Below, one piece after another: positions 27,736 through 35,695 of a stretch of DNA of 37,495 nt; within the stretch, counting starts at the first letter, position 1, and the number at the start of each line of letters is the position of its first letter. The DNA is from Candidatus Roseilinea sp. NK_OTU-006. GTDB taxonomy: Bacteria; Chloroflexota; Anaerolineae; J036; Brachytrichaceae. Below the pieces are notes generated by a model, which was not told the origin of the DNA, searched no databases, and saw only the letters and a list, made by a program, of their open reading frames with translations. The DNA is taken from assembly GCF_012931985.1 (NCBI RefSeq), contig NZ_JAAFGM010000030.1, forward strand, positions 1 through 37,495, given 5' to 3'. The position numbers were made by a program, and so were the translations under genes.

Positions 27736-28517
27736 GTCCAGACTACTTGTTTGCGCCCGTTCGCTTCCACCAGGCGGATCGGCAGACGATAGACGCGGCT
27801 GAGCGTGTCCTCGGTGAATACCTCGTCTAGCAGGCCGAAGACTGGCGGGCGGCCGGCCTCCATGAGCAGCACGTCATCGGCGACGGCCAGCACCACGTCC
27901 GGCTCGTGATTGGTCATCACCAGTGTCATGCCTTGTGCGCGCAGGTGGCGCATGATTTGGATCAGGCGCGCCTTGTTGTGCAGGTCGAGGTGCGCGGTTG
28001 GCTCATCCAACAGCATCAGGCGCGGTTGTTGGGCGATGGCGCGCGCCAGCAACATGAGCTGGCGTTCGCCGCCGCTGAGCTGTGGAACGGGCCGATGGGC
28101 GAGCGCGGCGATGCCGGCGCGCGCCAGCGCGTCCATCGCGATCTCGTAATCCGCCGGGCCGGGCAGGCCCAACGGCGGCAGGTGCGGCGCGCGGCCCATC
28201 AGCACGTATTCGAGCGCGGTGTAGTCGAAGGGGGTATGCTCGCTTTGCGGTACGAGCGCAAGCCAGCGCCCGCGCTCGGCGCGCCGATAGTCGCGAAGGG
28301 CGCGGCCGGCCAGCAGCACATCGCCCTGCCAGGGTCTCAGCCAGCCCAGCGCTAAGGCCAGCAACGTGGTTTTGCCGGCACCGTTCGGTCCGACGATGGC
28401 CAACACGCGCCCCGCGCGCAGGCTGAAGTTCACGCGCGCCAACACCGGTGGACGGTTGGGGGAGTAGCCGAAGGTCACGTCTCGGAATGCCAACAATGCG
28501 TGTGGGTCTTGCGTCAT
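27732..28517 (-). CDS. FecE/BtuD-like ABC transporter ATPase
   Basis: Encodes 261 residues of the ATPase for type II importers (iron-siderophore, haem, cobalamin, molybdate classes). Walker A is GPNGAGKTT (43-51), Q-loop Q91, signature LSGGERQ (147-153), Walker B LMLLDEPTAHLDL (168-179) and H204. It overlaps the permease stop (28514-28517) and the NTPase start (27732-27735) by 4 nt each, so it belongs to one tightly coupled unit. Confidence 0.92.
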   Translation of the reverse strand: MTQDPHALLAFRDVTFGYSPNRPPVLARVNFSLRAGRVLAIVGPNGAGKTTLLALALGWLRPWQGDVLLAGRALRDYRRAERGRWLALVPQSEHTPFDYTALEYVLMGRAPHLPPLGLPGPADYEIAMDALARAGIAALAHRPVPQLSGGERQLMLLARAIAQQPRLMLLDEPTAHLDLHNKARLIQIMRHLRAQGMTLVMTNHEPDVVLAVADDVLLMEAGRPPVFGLLDEVFTEDTLSRVYRLPIRLVEANGRKQVVWT

Positions 28518-29539
28518 GGTCGTGAGCGGAACTGCTGCGCTGTCATCAGCCCTAGGAAGATCAGCGCTCCGAGCAGCGACGTGAGGATGCCGAGTGGGAT
28601 TTCGCCGGCCAGCAACACGCGGGCCGCGTTATCGCAGAGCACGGTGAAGATGCCGCCGATCAGCATCGTCGCCGGCAGGCCGAAGCGCGTGTCGGCATCG
28701 AACAGGCGACGGGTGATGTGCGGCACAATCAAGCCGACCCAACTCACCATGCCGCTGATCGAGATCAGCGCTGCCGTCGGCGCCACTGCTGCCACGATCA
28801 ACACCAGCCTTTCGCGATTGGGCGCTGCGCCCAGGGAGAACGCCGTCTCCTCGTTGAGCGAGAGCACGTTCAGGCGCCAGCGGAAGAGCAGGACGATGCC
28901 TAGGCCGAGCACGACTGCCGGCAGCACGCTGAGCAGCTTGGGCCAAGTGATGCTCGCCAGGCTGCCCAGCAACCAGAAGGTGATTTCCGGCAACTGCGTG
29001 AGGGGATCGGCGATGTATTTGAGCAGACCGACGCCGGCCGAAAACAGCGCCGAGACGGCGATGCCGGCCAGCACAAGCCGCAGCACCCATCCGCCGAAAC
29101 GCAAGCGGCGCGCTATCAAATACGAGAACCCCAGACCGGCCAGCGCGAACGCGGCGGCGCTGGCTTGCGTCATGAGGGCGCCGCCGCCGAGGAGGACGAT
29201 GGCGAATGCCGCGCCAAATGCCGCGCCGGGTGAGACGGCCAGAAAGCCCGGCTCGACCAGCGGGTTGCTGAATAGCAACTGGAAGACCATTCCGGCTGCC
29301 GAAAGCGTCATCCCCAGCAAAAGCGCGGCCAGCAGGCGCGGAATGCGCAAATTCAAGACGAGCCGCGCGGCCAGCTCATCCTCTTGCAGGCGCGACCAAG
29401 CCATCAACCCCGGCGCGGGATAGCGGCCCAGCAGGATGGAAAGCGCAAGCAGCGCAATCAGCCCGGCCGCCAGAAGGCCAATCAGGCGCCGGCGGCGGGC
29501 ATTGCGCGCGATGACGGCGCGTAGCGTGAGTTCGCTCAG
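28514..29539 (-). CDS. FecCD-family ABC transporter permease
   Basis: Encodes about 341 residues with roughly ten hydrophobic helices, typical of FecCD/BtuC permeases. Markers are LVLNLRIPRLLAALLLGMTLSAAGMVFQ (~52-79), NPLVEPGFLAVSPGAA and SWVGLIVPHITRRLF near the coupling helix. No ATG, GTG or TTG occurs in frame between the SBP stop and helix 2. A CTG at 29539, 6 nt after AAAGGAG and overlapping the SBP stop as CTGA, gives the right length and N-terminus. The frame stays open to 29683, so an overlong form starting inside the SBP gene cannot be excluded. Confidence 0.88.
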   Translation of the reverse strand: MSELTLRAVIARNARRRRLIGLLAAGLIALLALSILLGRYPAPGLMAWSRLQEDELAARLVLNLRIPRLLAALLLGMTLSAAGMVFQLLFSNPLVEPGFLAVSPGAAFGAAFAIVLLGGGALMTQASAAAFALAGLGFSYLIARRLRFGGWVLRLVLAGIAVSALFSAGVGLLKYIADPLTQLPEITFWLLGSLASITWPKLLSVLPAVVLGLGIVLLFRWRLNVLSLNEETAFSLGAAPNRERLVLIVAAVAPTAALISISGMVSWVGLIVPHITRRLFDADTRFGLPATMLIGGIFTVLCDNAARVLLAGEIPLGILTSLLGALIFLGLMTAQQFRSRP

Positions 29540-30720
29540 GGCAAATCTCCTTTGAAAGTGGGCTTGATCTTCGACGCGAAGAAATCCTCGTCCAGACCGT
29601 AGAGCACCTGGTAGAACGCTCGCGCTTCGGCCTCGATGTCGAGGCCGGAGAAGCGGTCGGGGTGTATCCGCCCAGCCAACCACATCAGGCCCAAGATCCA
29701 GCGGGTATCGGGTTGATCCCAGCTATAGAGATCGGCCGGGAAGGCGTAGAGCCGGCCCGCTTTGGCGGCGCGCAGCGCCTGCCAGTTGGCGTCGGCTTTC
29801 AGGTCGGCAACCACCTCCGAGGGGTTCTTAAAGTAGGACACGACGAAGACCTGGTCGGGGTCCCAGGCGGCGATCTGCTCCAGCGTCACCTGCGTCCAGC
29901 CCCGGCCTAACTCGATGCTGGCCCACACCGGCTCGCCGCCGGCGATTTGCACCATCTCGGTCTGGATCCAGTTCAGCGGCGGCACGTTGAAGCTCACGGC
30001 GCCATCGCGGTCGTTGTAATACAGCAGCAGCACGCGTGGCTTGTCGGCGCCCGCTACGGCCTTCTTGATCTCTGCCACTTTGGCCTGATAGAAGTCAATC
30101 ACCTCTTGCGCGCGCGCCTCATCGCCGAACACTTTGCCCAAGATGACCAGATCGCGGTAGTACTGCGCCGGCGTCTCGAAGTCTACGTACACCACCGGGA
30201 TGCCCAACGCTTCGATGGGCTTGCCGGTGGCCTCGGCAGCGGTGCTCTTGACGATGACGAGATCGGGCTGCAACGCCGCGACTTGCTCGGCGCCGGCGTC
30301 GCGCTCTAGTGTCGCCTTGTCCGCGTAGCCAGGATCAATCAGCTTGATGAAGTTGCCGCTGCCCTGCGCGGTCTGGCCCATGCCGACGATGCGCTGTCCG
30401 GCTTCGGGGAAGGTGTAGATCGCGTCGGCGATCATGAACAAGCCGCGGCCGGTCAGGACGATGCGCTGGGGTGGGGTGGGCAGCGTGACCTCGCGCCCCA
30501 GGGCGTCGGTCAGGGTGATGGCCATGTCGGCGGCTGCCGGCGTTTCAGTCGGTGCGGCGGTGGGTGATTCGGCAGGTTGTGGCGCTCCCGCCGTGGGCGT
30601 GGCAGCCGGTGCGGGCGGCGGAGCGACGGTTGGAGCGGTGGTAACCGGCGGCGCAGCACATGCCGCCACGAGCAACCCGGCGATAGACAGAGTTGTCAAA
30701 ATTCGACTTGTCATCTTCAT
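29536..30720 (-). CDS. Substrate-binding lipoprotein of a Fec/Btu/Mol-type importer
   Basis: Encodes 394 residues. The signal peptide ends with a lipobox at VAAC (C21). A Pro/Ala/Thr tether (~22-66) follows, then a TroA/FecB-type binding fold beginning TDALGREVTLPTPPQRIVL. The C-terminal YSWDQPDTRWILGLMWLAGRIHP motif (~340-362) resembles class III binding proteins for metals, oxyanions and cofactors. The ligand could be an iron complex, cobalamin or molybdate/tungstate; sequence alone does not decide. AAGGAG lies 8 nt before ATG 30720, which overlaps the padR stop. Confidence 0.87.
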   Translation of the reverse strand: MKMTSRILTTLSIAGLLVAACAAPPVTTAPTVAPPPAPAATPTAGAPQPAESPTAAPTETPAAADMAITLTDALGREVTLPTPPQRIVLTGRGLFMIADAIYTFPEAGQRIVGMGQTAQGSGNFIKLIDPGYADKATLERDAGAEQVAALQPDLVIVKSTAAEATGKPIEALGIPVVYVDFETPAQYYRDLVILGKVFGDEARAQEVIDFYQAKVAEIKKAVAGADKPRVLLLYYNDRDGAVSFNVPPLNWIQTEMVQIAGGEPVWASIELGRGWTQVTLEQIAAWDPDQVFVVSYFKNPSEVVADLKADANWQALRAAKAGRLYAFPADLYSWDQPDTRWILGLMWLAGRIHPDRFSGLDIEAEARAFYQVLYGLDEDFFASKIKPTFKGDLP

Positions 30721-31337
30721 GTTGTCTTCTCCTTACTCGGTCGGTTCAGTTTCACCAGCGGTGTCAGATGCGACGCTGTAGGCGCGACGCATCTCGCCTC
30801 GCACGCATCCAGCCAGTCCAGGATGGCGCGCACCTGCCGGATGCGGAAGTCGTAAACCAGCGCGTGATAGCCGCCATCGGGCGGAGCGTTGCGCAAGCGC
30901 GCGATAAGGCGCTCCAGCTCGTCCCGGCAGGCGATGCGCTGCACCTGCACCAGCGCGGCCACGTCCTGCGGGCCGCGGCGCAGGGCGAAGTACAGCTTGG
31001 GCGGGAACTCGACGCGCATGTCTTGCATGCTCCGGCTCGGCGCGTGCAGCCAGGCCTCGAAGCGGCGGCGCCCCTTGGCCGTGATGCGGAAGACGCGCCG
31101 CTCCGGCCGGTTGCCGGCTTGTTCCGCGCGACCGTTGATCAGGCCGTCGCGCTCCATCGCATCGAGCAGGGCGTACAGCCGATTCATGCCGACCTGCCAC
31201 ACGCCGGTCAGGTCATCGCGGATGCGCGCGAACAGCGCGTAGCCATGCGCCGGCGCTTCGGCCAGCAGGCCCAGCACAACCGGCTCGGCGAAGGGGGAGC
31301 GTTTGGGTGGGCATCGCATCGGCGTCCGAATACTCAC
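30717..31337 (-). CDS. PadR-family transcriptional regulator
   Basis: Encodes about 206 residues. The winged helix (~15-95) has VLGLLAEAPAHGYALFARIRDDL, the VGMNRLYALLDAMERDGLI recognition region and RRVFRITAKGRRRFEAWL as the wing. The C-terminal helices (~110-185) serve dimerisation. Start is GTG 31337, inside a perfect palindrome, or ATG 31319 just after it. It is the first gene of the importer unit and overlaps the SBP start by ATGA, so autorepression with control of the operon is likely. The inducer is unknown. Confidence 0.88.
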   Translation of the reverse strand: MSIRTPMRCPPKRSPFAEPVVLGLLAEAPAHGYALFARIRDDLTGVWQVGMNRLYALLDAMERDGLINGRAEQAGNRPERRVFRITAKGRRRFEAWLHAPSRSMQDMRVEFPPKLYFALRRGPQDVAALVQVQRIACRDELERLIARLRNAPPDGGYHALVYDFRIRQVRAILDWLDACEARCVAPTASHLTPLVKLNRPSKEKTT

Positions 31338-31353
31338 TTAATGAGTATTCGGA
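31325..31353. promoter_or_regulatory. Perfect palindrome, probable PadR operator
   Basis: TCCGAATACTCA (31325-31336), spacer CTTAA, then TGAGTATTCGGA (31342-31353), the exact reverse complement. On the minus strand it directly follows a TATAGT -10 box, so a dimer bound here would cover the transcription start of padR. It lies in the divergent region between padR and the aminotransferase gene and could affect both. PadR proteins bind such symmetric sites as dimers. Confidence 0.75.
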
Positions 31354-31381
31354 ACTATACCGCAATTGCTTGAGGCGTCTA
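31354..31381 (-). promoter_or_regulatory. Promoter of the padR-importer operon
   Basis: On the minus strand, TAGACG (31376-31381; 4 of 6 to TTGACA), a 16-nt spacer and TATAGT (31354-31359; 5 of 6 to TATAAT) form a sigma-70-type promoter. The -10 box abuts the operator palindrome, and the expected start point falls inside it. The transcript would have a very short leader before GTG 31337. Confidence 0.55.
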
Positions 31382-31463
31382 GGGTTTGGAGCGGGCGAGG
31401 CGTTGCCCGGCGGGCGATGCAGTACACTCAGCCCCAGCGAATGCGCACCATTTCACACGCGCC

Positions 31464-32636
31464 ATGACCGCCACAACCGACCTATCCCGCCTCTTCCTGC
31501 TCCGCCGCGACATTGTGCTGCTCAACCACGGCTCGTTCGGCGCCTGCCCGCGCCCGGTCTTCGCGGAGTACCAGCGCTGGCAGCGCGAGTTCGAGCGTCA
31601 CCCGGGCGGCTACGTGCAGCGCTGGCTGGAGAACATGGATGCTGCCCGCGCTGCGCTGGCAGACTACCTGCACACGACGCCTGATCAGCTCGCCTTCGTC
31701 ACCAATGCCACGATGGGCGTCAACGTCGTCGCCCATTCGCTGCGCTCTTGGCTGCGCGAGGGCGATCACATTCTGACGACCGACCATGAGTACGGCGCGT
31801 GCAACAACGCTTGGGCGTTTGTATGCAACAAGACCGGTGCGCGCTACATCCGTCGGCACATGCCGCTGCCGGTGACCACGCCGGAAGCGTGGGTGGAGGC
31901 GTTCTGGCAGGGCGTCACGCCGCGCACCCGCGTGGTGTACCTCAGCCATATCACTTCGCCCACCGCGCTCACCTTCCCGGTGCAGGAGATTTGCCGCCGC
32001 GCGCGCGAAGCCGGCATCCTCTCGGTGGTGGACGGCGCGCACGTGCCTGGCCAGCGGGAGCTATTCCTCGACCAGATCGGCGCCGACTTCTACGCCGGCA
32101 ACTGCCACAAGTGGATGATGGGGCCGAAGGGCAGCGCCTTTCTCTACGCCCGGCGCGACGTGCAGCATCTGATCGAGCCGCTCATCGTCGGCCACGGCTG
32201 GCAGCCGGATGCCGTCTCCGATAAGCCGATGCAGGACTACGTGGAGCAATTCGGCACGCGCGACCTGGCCGCGTTCCTGGCCGTGCCGGCGGCGATTGAC
32301 TTCATGCGCCGGCACGACTGGTCGGCCGTGCGCGCTCGCTGTCACGAGTGGGTCTGCCGGACGCGCCGACGAATCGAGGCGTACTTCGACGTCGAGCCGA
32401 TCTGTCCTGAGTCGTTCGACTGGTTCAGCCAAATGGCCGCCATCCGGCTGCCGGATCGCGTGAACCTCGACGCGCTGCGCGCGATTCTGCACGAGCGCTA
32501 CCGCATCGAGATGCCGCTGATCCAGTGGCATCGCTTCAAGCTGGCGCGGCTGTCGGTGCAGGCTTACACCACCGAAGCCGAACTGGAGAACTTGGCGCAG
32601 GCGCTGTTCGCGCACGTGCCCGAATGCAGCGCGTGA
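31464..32636 (+). CDS. Class V aminotransferase-fold PLP enzyme
   Basis: Encodes 390 residues resembling isopenicillin-N epimerase-like and cysteine desulphurase-like proteins. Typical segments are LLNHGSFGACPRPV (19-32), D190-GAH193 (SVVDGAHVPGQ) for the pyridine ring, and K216 in AGNCHKWMMGPKGSAFLY, the Schiff-base lysine. The isopenicillin epimerase label is a family name only; the reaction may be a desulphurase, epimerase or transaminase. ATG 31464 is chosen because the frame starts matching the family there. Confidence 0.85.
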   Translation: MTATTDLSRLFLLRRDIVLLNHGSFGACPRPVFAEYQRWQREFERHPGGYVQRWLENMDAARAALADYLHTTPDQLAFVTNATMGVNVVAHSLRSWLREGDHILTTDHEYGACNNAWAFVCNKTGARYIRRHMPLPVTTPEAWVEAFWQGVTPRTRVVYLSHITSPTALTFPVQEICRRAREAGILSVVDGAHVPGQRELFLDQIGADFYAGNCHKWMMGPKGSAFLYARRDVQHLIEPLIVGHGWQPDAVSDKPMQDYVEQFGTRDLAAFLAVPAAIDFMRRHDWSAVRARCHEWVCRTRRRIEAYFDVEPICPESFDWFSQMAAIRLPDRVNLDALRAILHERYRIEMPLIQWHRFKLARLSVQAYTTEAELENLAQALFAHVPECSA

Positions 32637-32638
32637 TG

Positions 32639-32675
32639 TGAACGCCGAACGCGCCCCGAGTGCGTTCGGCGTTCA
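32639..32675. terminator. Convergent-gene hairpin, probable bidirectional terminator
   Basis: TGAACGCCGAACGC (32639-32652) and GCGTTCGGCGTTCA (32662-32675) form a perfect 14-bp stem with a 9-nt loop. It fills the 46-nt space between two converging genes, the usual place for a shared terminator. T-tracts are absent on both sides. Confidence 0.65.
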
Positions 32676-32682
32676 TGGCGTT

Positions 32683-33735
32683 TCACTGCACCGCGCCCCG
32701 CGCAGCCACGCGCCAGGTCAGCTCGACGTTGCCGTTGCGGATGCCGACGACGTGGTCGAACAGGTTGCTGACCGGGCAGCAGTGGTTGGGCAGCACGGTC
32801 ACCCGCTCGCCGATCGCCGGCTGTTTCGGGCAGGCCGAAAAGTCCACGTGGCCGTGCTCCTCCGACAGGCCGCAGATGACCGCCTCGGGATACTCCAGGA
32901 TCAGGCCGTGCCCTTGCAGGCCGAGCAGGTCGGACGAGAGCGTCTTGCTGCCGCAATCGAGGATGCCGCGGTCGGCGGTGGGTCGGCTGACCACGGTGGC
33001 GATGACGGTGAGCGCGCACGCTTCCAGACGTATCGCCCCGGCCTGCACGGTGGCGCGGTCGCCGTAGACATACATGCCGGCGCGGTGCTCGGTCAGCTCG
33101 CGATGGGTGTGCGCCTGCCACATGCACGCCGTGCCGCCGCCGCTCACGCGGGTGACGCCCAGCCCTTCGGCTTCGAGCAGCGCGCGCGTCTCGCGCACGA
33201 ACGGGTCGAGTTGTGGCGTGTTCGGATAGCACATCAGCCCGCCGAAGGTCAGCCCGGGCAGGCCGGCGATGCGTGTTGCCAGCGCGGCAGCCTCCTGTGG
33301 CGATTGCACGCCGCAGCGGTGCGCGCCGGCGTCGAACTCGACCAGCACGGTCAACTGCCGGTTGGCCATCCGGGCGGCCTCGGACAGGCCGCGCGCGGCG
33401 ACTTCGGAGTCGGCCGTCACGCTGACCGTGGCGCGCTGCATCAGCTTGGCCAGCCGCGCGAGCTTCTGCTCGCCCAGCAGGTTGTAGGGGATGAAGATGT
33501 CGCGGATGCCGGCGTCGGCCATCACCTCGGCCTCGCCGAGCTTCTGGCAGGTGATGCCGATTGCGCCGGCCCGGATTTGCATGTGCGCGATCTCGGGAAT
33601 CTTGTGCGTTTTGATGTGCGGGCGGTTGGCGATGCCGTGCGACGAAAGGTAGGACTGGAGCTTGGCGATGTTGGCCTCGAGCTTGTCGAGGTCCACCACG
33701 AGCGCGGGGGTATCGAGTTCTTCGATTCTCATCAT
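32683..33735 (-). CDS. D-threonine aldolase / D-serine dehydratase (DSD1)-family PLP enzyme
   Basis: Encodes 350 residues with an alanine-racemase-type N-terminal barrel and a D-ser_dehydrat C-terminal domain. LDTPALVVDLDKLEANI opens the chain. K42 in NRPHIKTHK is the likely PLP lysine. The pair H318 and C320 in PNHCCPV matches the metal site of the DSD1 type; many D-threonine aldolases have His and Asp. The reaction is therefore a metal-dependent cleavage or dehydration of a D-3-hydroxyamino acid. Start is ATG 33735 or 33732, behind GAGAGA. Confidence 0.83.
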   Translation of the reverse strand: MMRIEELDTPALVVDLDKLEANIAKLQSYLSSHGIANRPHIKTHKIPEIAHMQIRAGAIGITCQKLGEAEVMADAGIRDIFIPYNLLGEQKLARLAKLMQRATVSVTADSEVAARGLSEAARMANRQLTVLVEFDAGAHRCGVQSPQEAAALATRIAGLPGLTFGGLMCYPNTPQLDPFVRETRALLEAEGLGVTRVSGGGTACMWQAHTHRELTEHRAGMYVYGDRATVQAGAIRLEACALTVIATVVSRPTADRGILDCGSKTLSSDLLGLQGHGLILEYPEAVICGLSEEHGHVDFSACPKQPAIGERVTVLPNHCCPVSNLFDHVVGIRNGNVELTWRVAARGAVQ

Positions 33736-34117
33736 GCGTCTCTCGCTGAGCGCGGGGCCAGGCGGATTATCCGCTAGCCGAGCACAATTCGACATTCGCA
33801 GGGTGGCCGAACGCGCTTTACCGGCCGGAGCATGGCTATTGCCGTCGCCTGCCAGGTGGCGTGTGGATCGTCGCGGGCGGTCAGCTCCGGCAGCGGCCAG
33901 ATGCGCAGGTTGCCGTCCGGTAGGAGCGTCGCCGCGCGTGCGTGCGGCTCATCACGGCGAGGGCGAATTTCGCGCGCTTGCATACGTGTGCGCGATAGCG
34001 CTGCATGGCTTGTGCCGCGCGAGGGCGAGGTCGGCCATCTCGCGCGGACCGTCGCACGGCGCCGCTCCCGCGCGGGGCCGAGGCGATCTATCCAGTTTGT
34101 GAGCGCCCATCGGGGGT
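33736..34117. other. 382-nt intergenic region
   Basis: No gene is supported here. On the minus strand an open stretch near 33780-33990 reads somewhat like protein (DEPHARAATLLPDGNLRIWPLPEL), but the frame has no ordered start and I do not recognise it. It may be a decayed gene end. No terminator or promoter was identified. Confidence 0.4.
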
Positions 34118-35695
34118 TCACCTGGGCGACCAGAAGGCCAGCGACCCGTTGCCGAGCACGCGCGGGTTGATGCTGCCCGATGCTTCTGTCTCCAGTACGT
34201 AGTCGCGCGTGCCGTTGGCGTTGCCATAGGTCAGGGTGAACACCAGCTTGCGGCTGTCCGGCGACCAAAGGGTGACCGACCGGCTATAGCGGTCGAACTC
34301 GGCGGCGAGCCGTCGGAAGGCTGCCGTTGGCGCGAAGTAGAACAGGCTGCGCGCGTTGCCGTCCTCGGGGTTGATCGTCTCCAGGAGCATGTACGGCACG
34401 TCCAGCGGCGGCGTGAAGTCGAAGCCCTTAAAGCCTTGTGGGATGTCGGTGGCGCTGGCGCTGCTGAAGCTGGCGATGCGCTGGCCGTCGGGCGACCAGA
34501 AGAAAGCCACGACCGGTTTGTTGCTGATCACTTTCTTGGCGCCGGTGTTCACGTCGAGCACGGTGAGCGGGCCGCCAGGCTCGCGCTCGTCGGTATGCAC
34601 GACGTAGGCGATCTGTGCGCCGGCCGGCGACCACGCGAAGCTGATGCGCCCCTCGAACTCGGTTAGCGTTCGCAGCGGCCTGCCCATCCGGTCGGCCAGC
34701 ACCAACTTGTTTCGTCCCGCGCCGGCAGACTCGGTGATGAGCATGTATCCGCCGTCGGGCGAGAAGTGAGGCGACTGGAAGGCCAGCCGGTCTTTGTTCG
34801 TGATGCGCGTCGTCTGGTTGCGGACGACGTCTACCAGGTGCAGCCGGTCCGGCGCGCCGTTCGACGCGCTGACCTTGGCGATCAGCGTTTTGCCATCAGC
34901 GTTCCAATTCCAGAAGACTGACTTTCCGGCGAACAGCCTACGCGGGCGGGCACCCTCCTGCGCGGAGATCAGGTTGACCTCGTAGGTTTGATCCTTGATG
35001 TCCTGGGCCAGGAAGGCGATGTGTGAGCCGTCAGGCGCCCAGTCGAGATAGGGGATGTCGTGCGTCTTGGACAGGAAGACCTCGCGCAACGGGCGCTTGC
35101 CGTCCGCCGAGGCCAGGTATATGGCACTGGACATGAGTTCGCCGCCTTCGGCGCTGCGCTGGATGATGACGCGCTTCGGTCGGCGCTCGACGTGCATGCC
35201 CGGCTCGGCCGGCTGCATCGTCGAGCCTTCCTCCGTTTGCTCGACCACGATGCTGTTCGGCCCGCGCTGAATTACCACGGCCTCTGGGTTGAGTTCGATC
35301 AAGGTGTTCGCGGGCGTGCGTCGGGCGGTCAACTCTACAATGGCGATCTGCTTGGCATCGGGCGACCACACCGGCAAGCTGTAGAACAGGGCTTCGTTGC
35401 TCCCCGGCGTCAGCCGGTTGCCGTCGCGGGTGATGCGCACGATGTTGCCGCCGGTTTGATCCATGACCAGGATGTTGCCGTCTTCGGCGACGACGGCGAT
35501 GCGTCCCACGCGGCGCTCAAAGGCCTTGACCAGATCGTTCTGCGGCAGGCGAAACTCCTGGGGCAGTTCCACGCGCAGCTTTGGCTGGGTGGGCGCATCG
35601 AAGCTGCACGCGCTCAATCCCAAAGCTGCGCACGCTGCCGTCGCTGCGAGGAAGTAGGGGCTGCTCGCTCTTTTCTTGCTCATATGTTTCATCAT
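34118..35695 (-). CDS. PD40/TolB-like beta-propeller lipoprotein A
   Basis: Encodes about 525 residues. The signal peptide ends in the lipobox LSAC (C30). The mature chain carries at least six PD40-type repeats: PVWSPDAKQIAI, LDWAPDGSHIAF, PHFSPDGGYMLI, FAWSPAGAQIAY, FFWSPDGQRIAS and TLWSPDSRKLVF, ending LAFWSPR. This predicts a surface-anchored beta-propeller, probably a binding or scaffold protein. The ATG at 35695 overlaps the stop of the upstream paralogue as ATGA; 35683 is another possible start. Function is unknown. Confidence 0.82.
   Translation of the reverse strand: MMKHMSKKRASSPYFLAATAACAALGLSACSFDAPTQPKLRVELPQEFRLPQNDLVKAFERRVGRIAVVAEDGNILVMDQTGGNIVRITRDGNRLTPGSNEALFYSLPVWSPDAKQIAIVELTARRTPANTLIELNPEAVVIQRGPNSIVVEQTEEGSTMQPAEPGMHVERRPKRVIIQRSAEGGELMSSAIYLASADGKRPLREVFLSKTHDIPYLDWAPDGSHIAFLAQDIKDQTYEVNLISAQEGARPRRLFAGKSVFWNWNADGKTLIAKVSASNGAPDRLHLVDVVRNQTTRITNKDRLAFQSPHFSPDGGYMLITESAGAGRNKLVLADRMGRPLRTLTEFEGRISFAWSPAGAQIAYVVHTDEREPGGPLTVLDVNTGAKKVISNKPVVAFFWSPDGQRIASFSSASATDIPQGFKGFDFTPPLDVPYMLLETINPEDGNARSLFYFAPTAAFRRLAAEFDRYSRSVTLWSPDSRKLVFTLTYGNANGTRDYVLETEASGSINPRVLGNGSLAFWSPR

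Noticed and set aside
28500-29423. 307-codon plus-strand open frame opposite the FecCD permease
   Set aside because: Ser/Arg/Pro-rich with no domain; the minus-strand permease has clear family motifs and membrane helices.
29540-29683. N-terminal extension of the permease into the SBP gene
   Set aside because: These 48 codons are Arg/His-rich, lie wholly inside the SBP coding sequence and are not permease-like. The CTG start at 29539 explains the data better.
33774-34268. 164-codon minus-strand frame spanning the end of lipoprotein A and the following gap
   Set aside because: Its first part is a shadow of the lipoprotein gene and no start fits the remainder; only a weak protein-like stretch remains.
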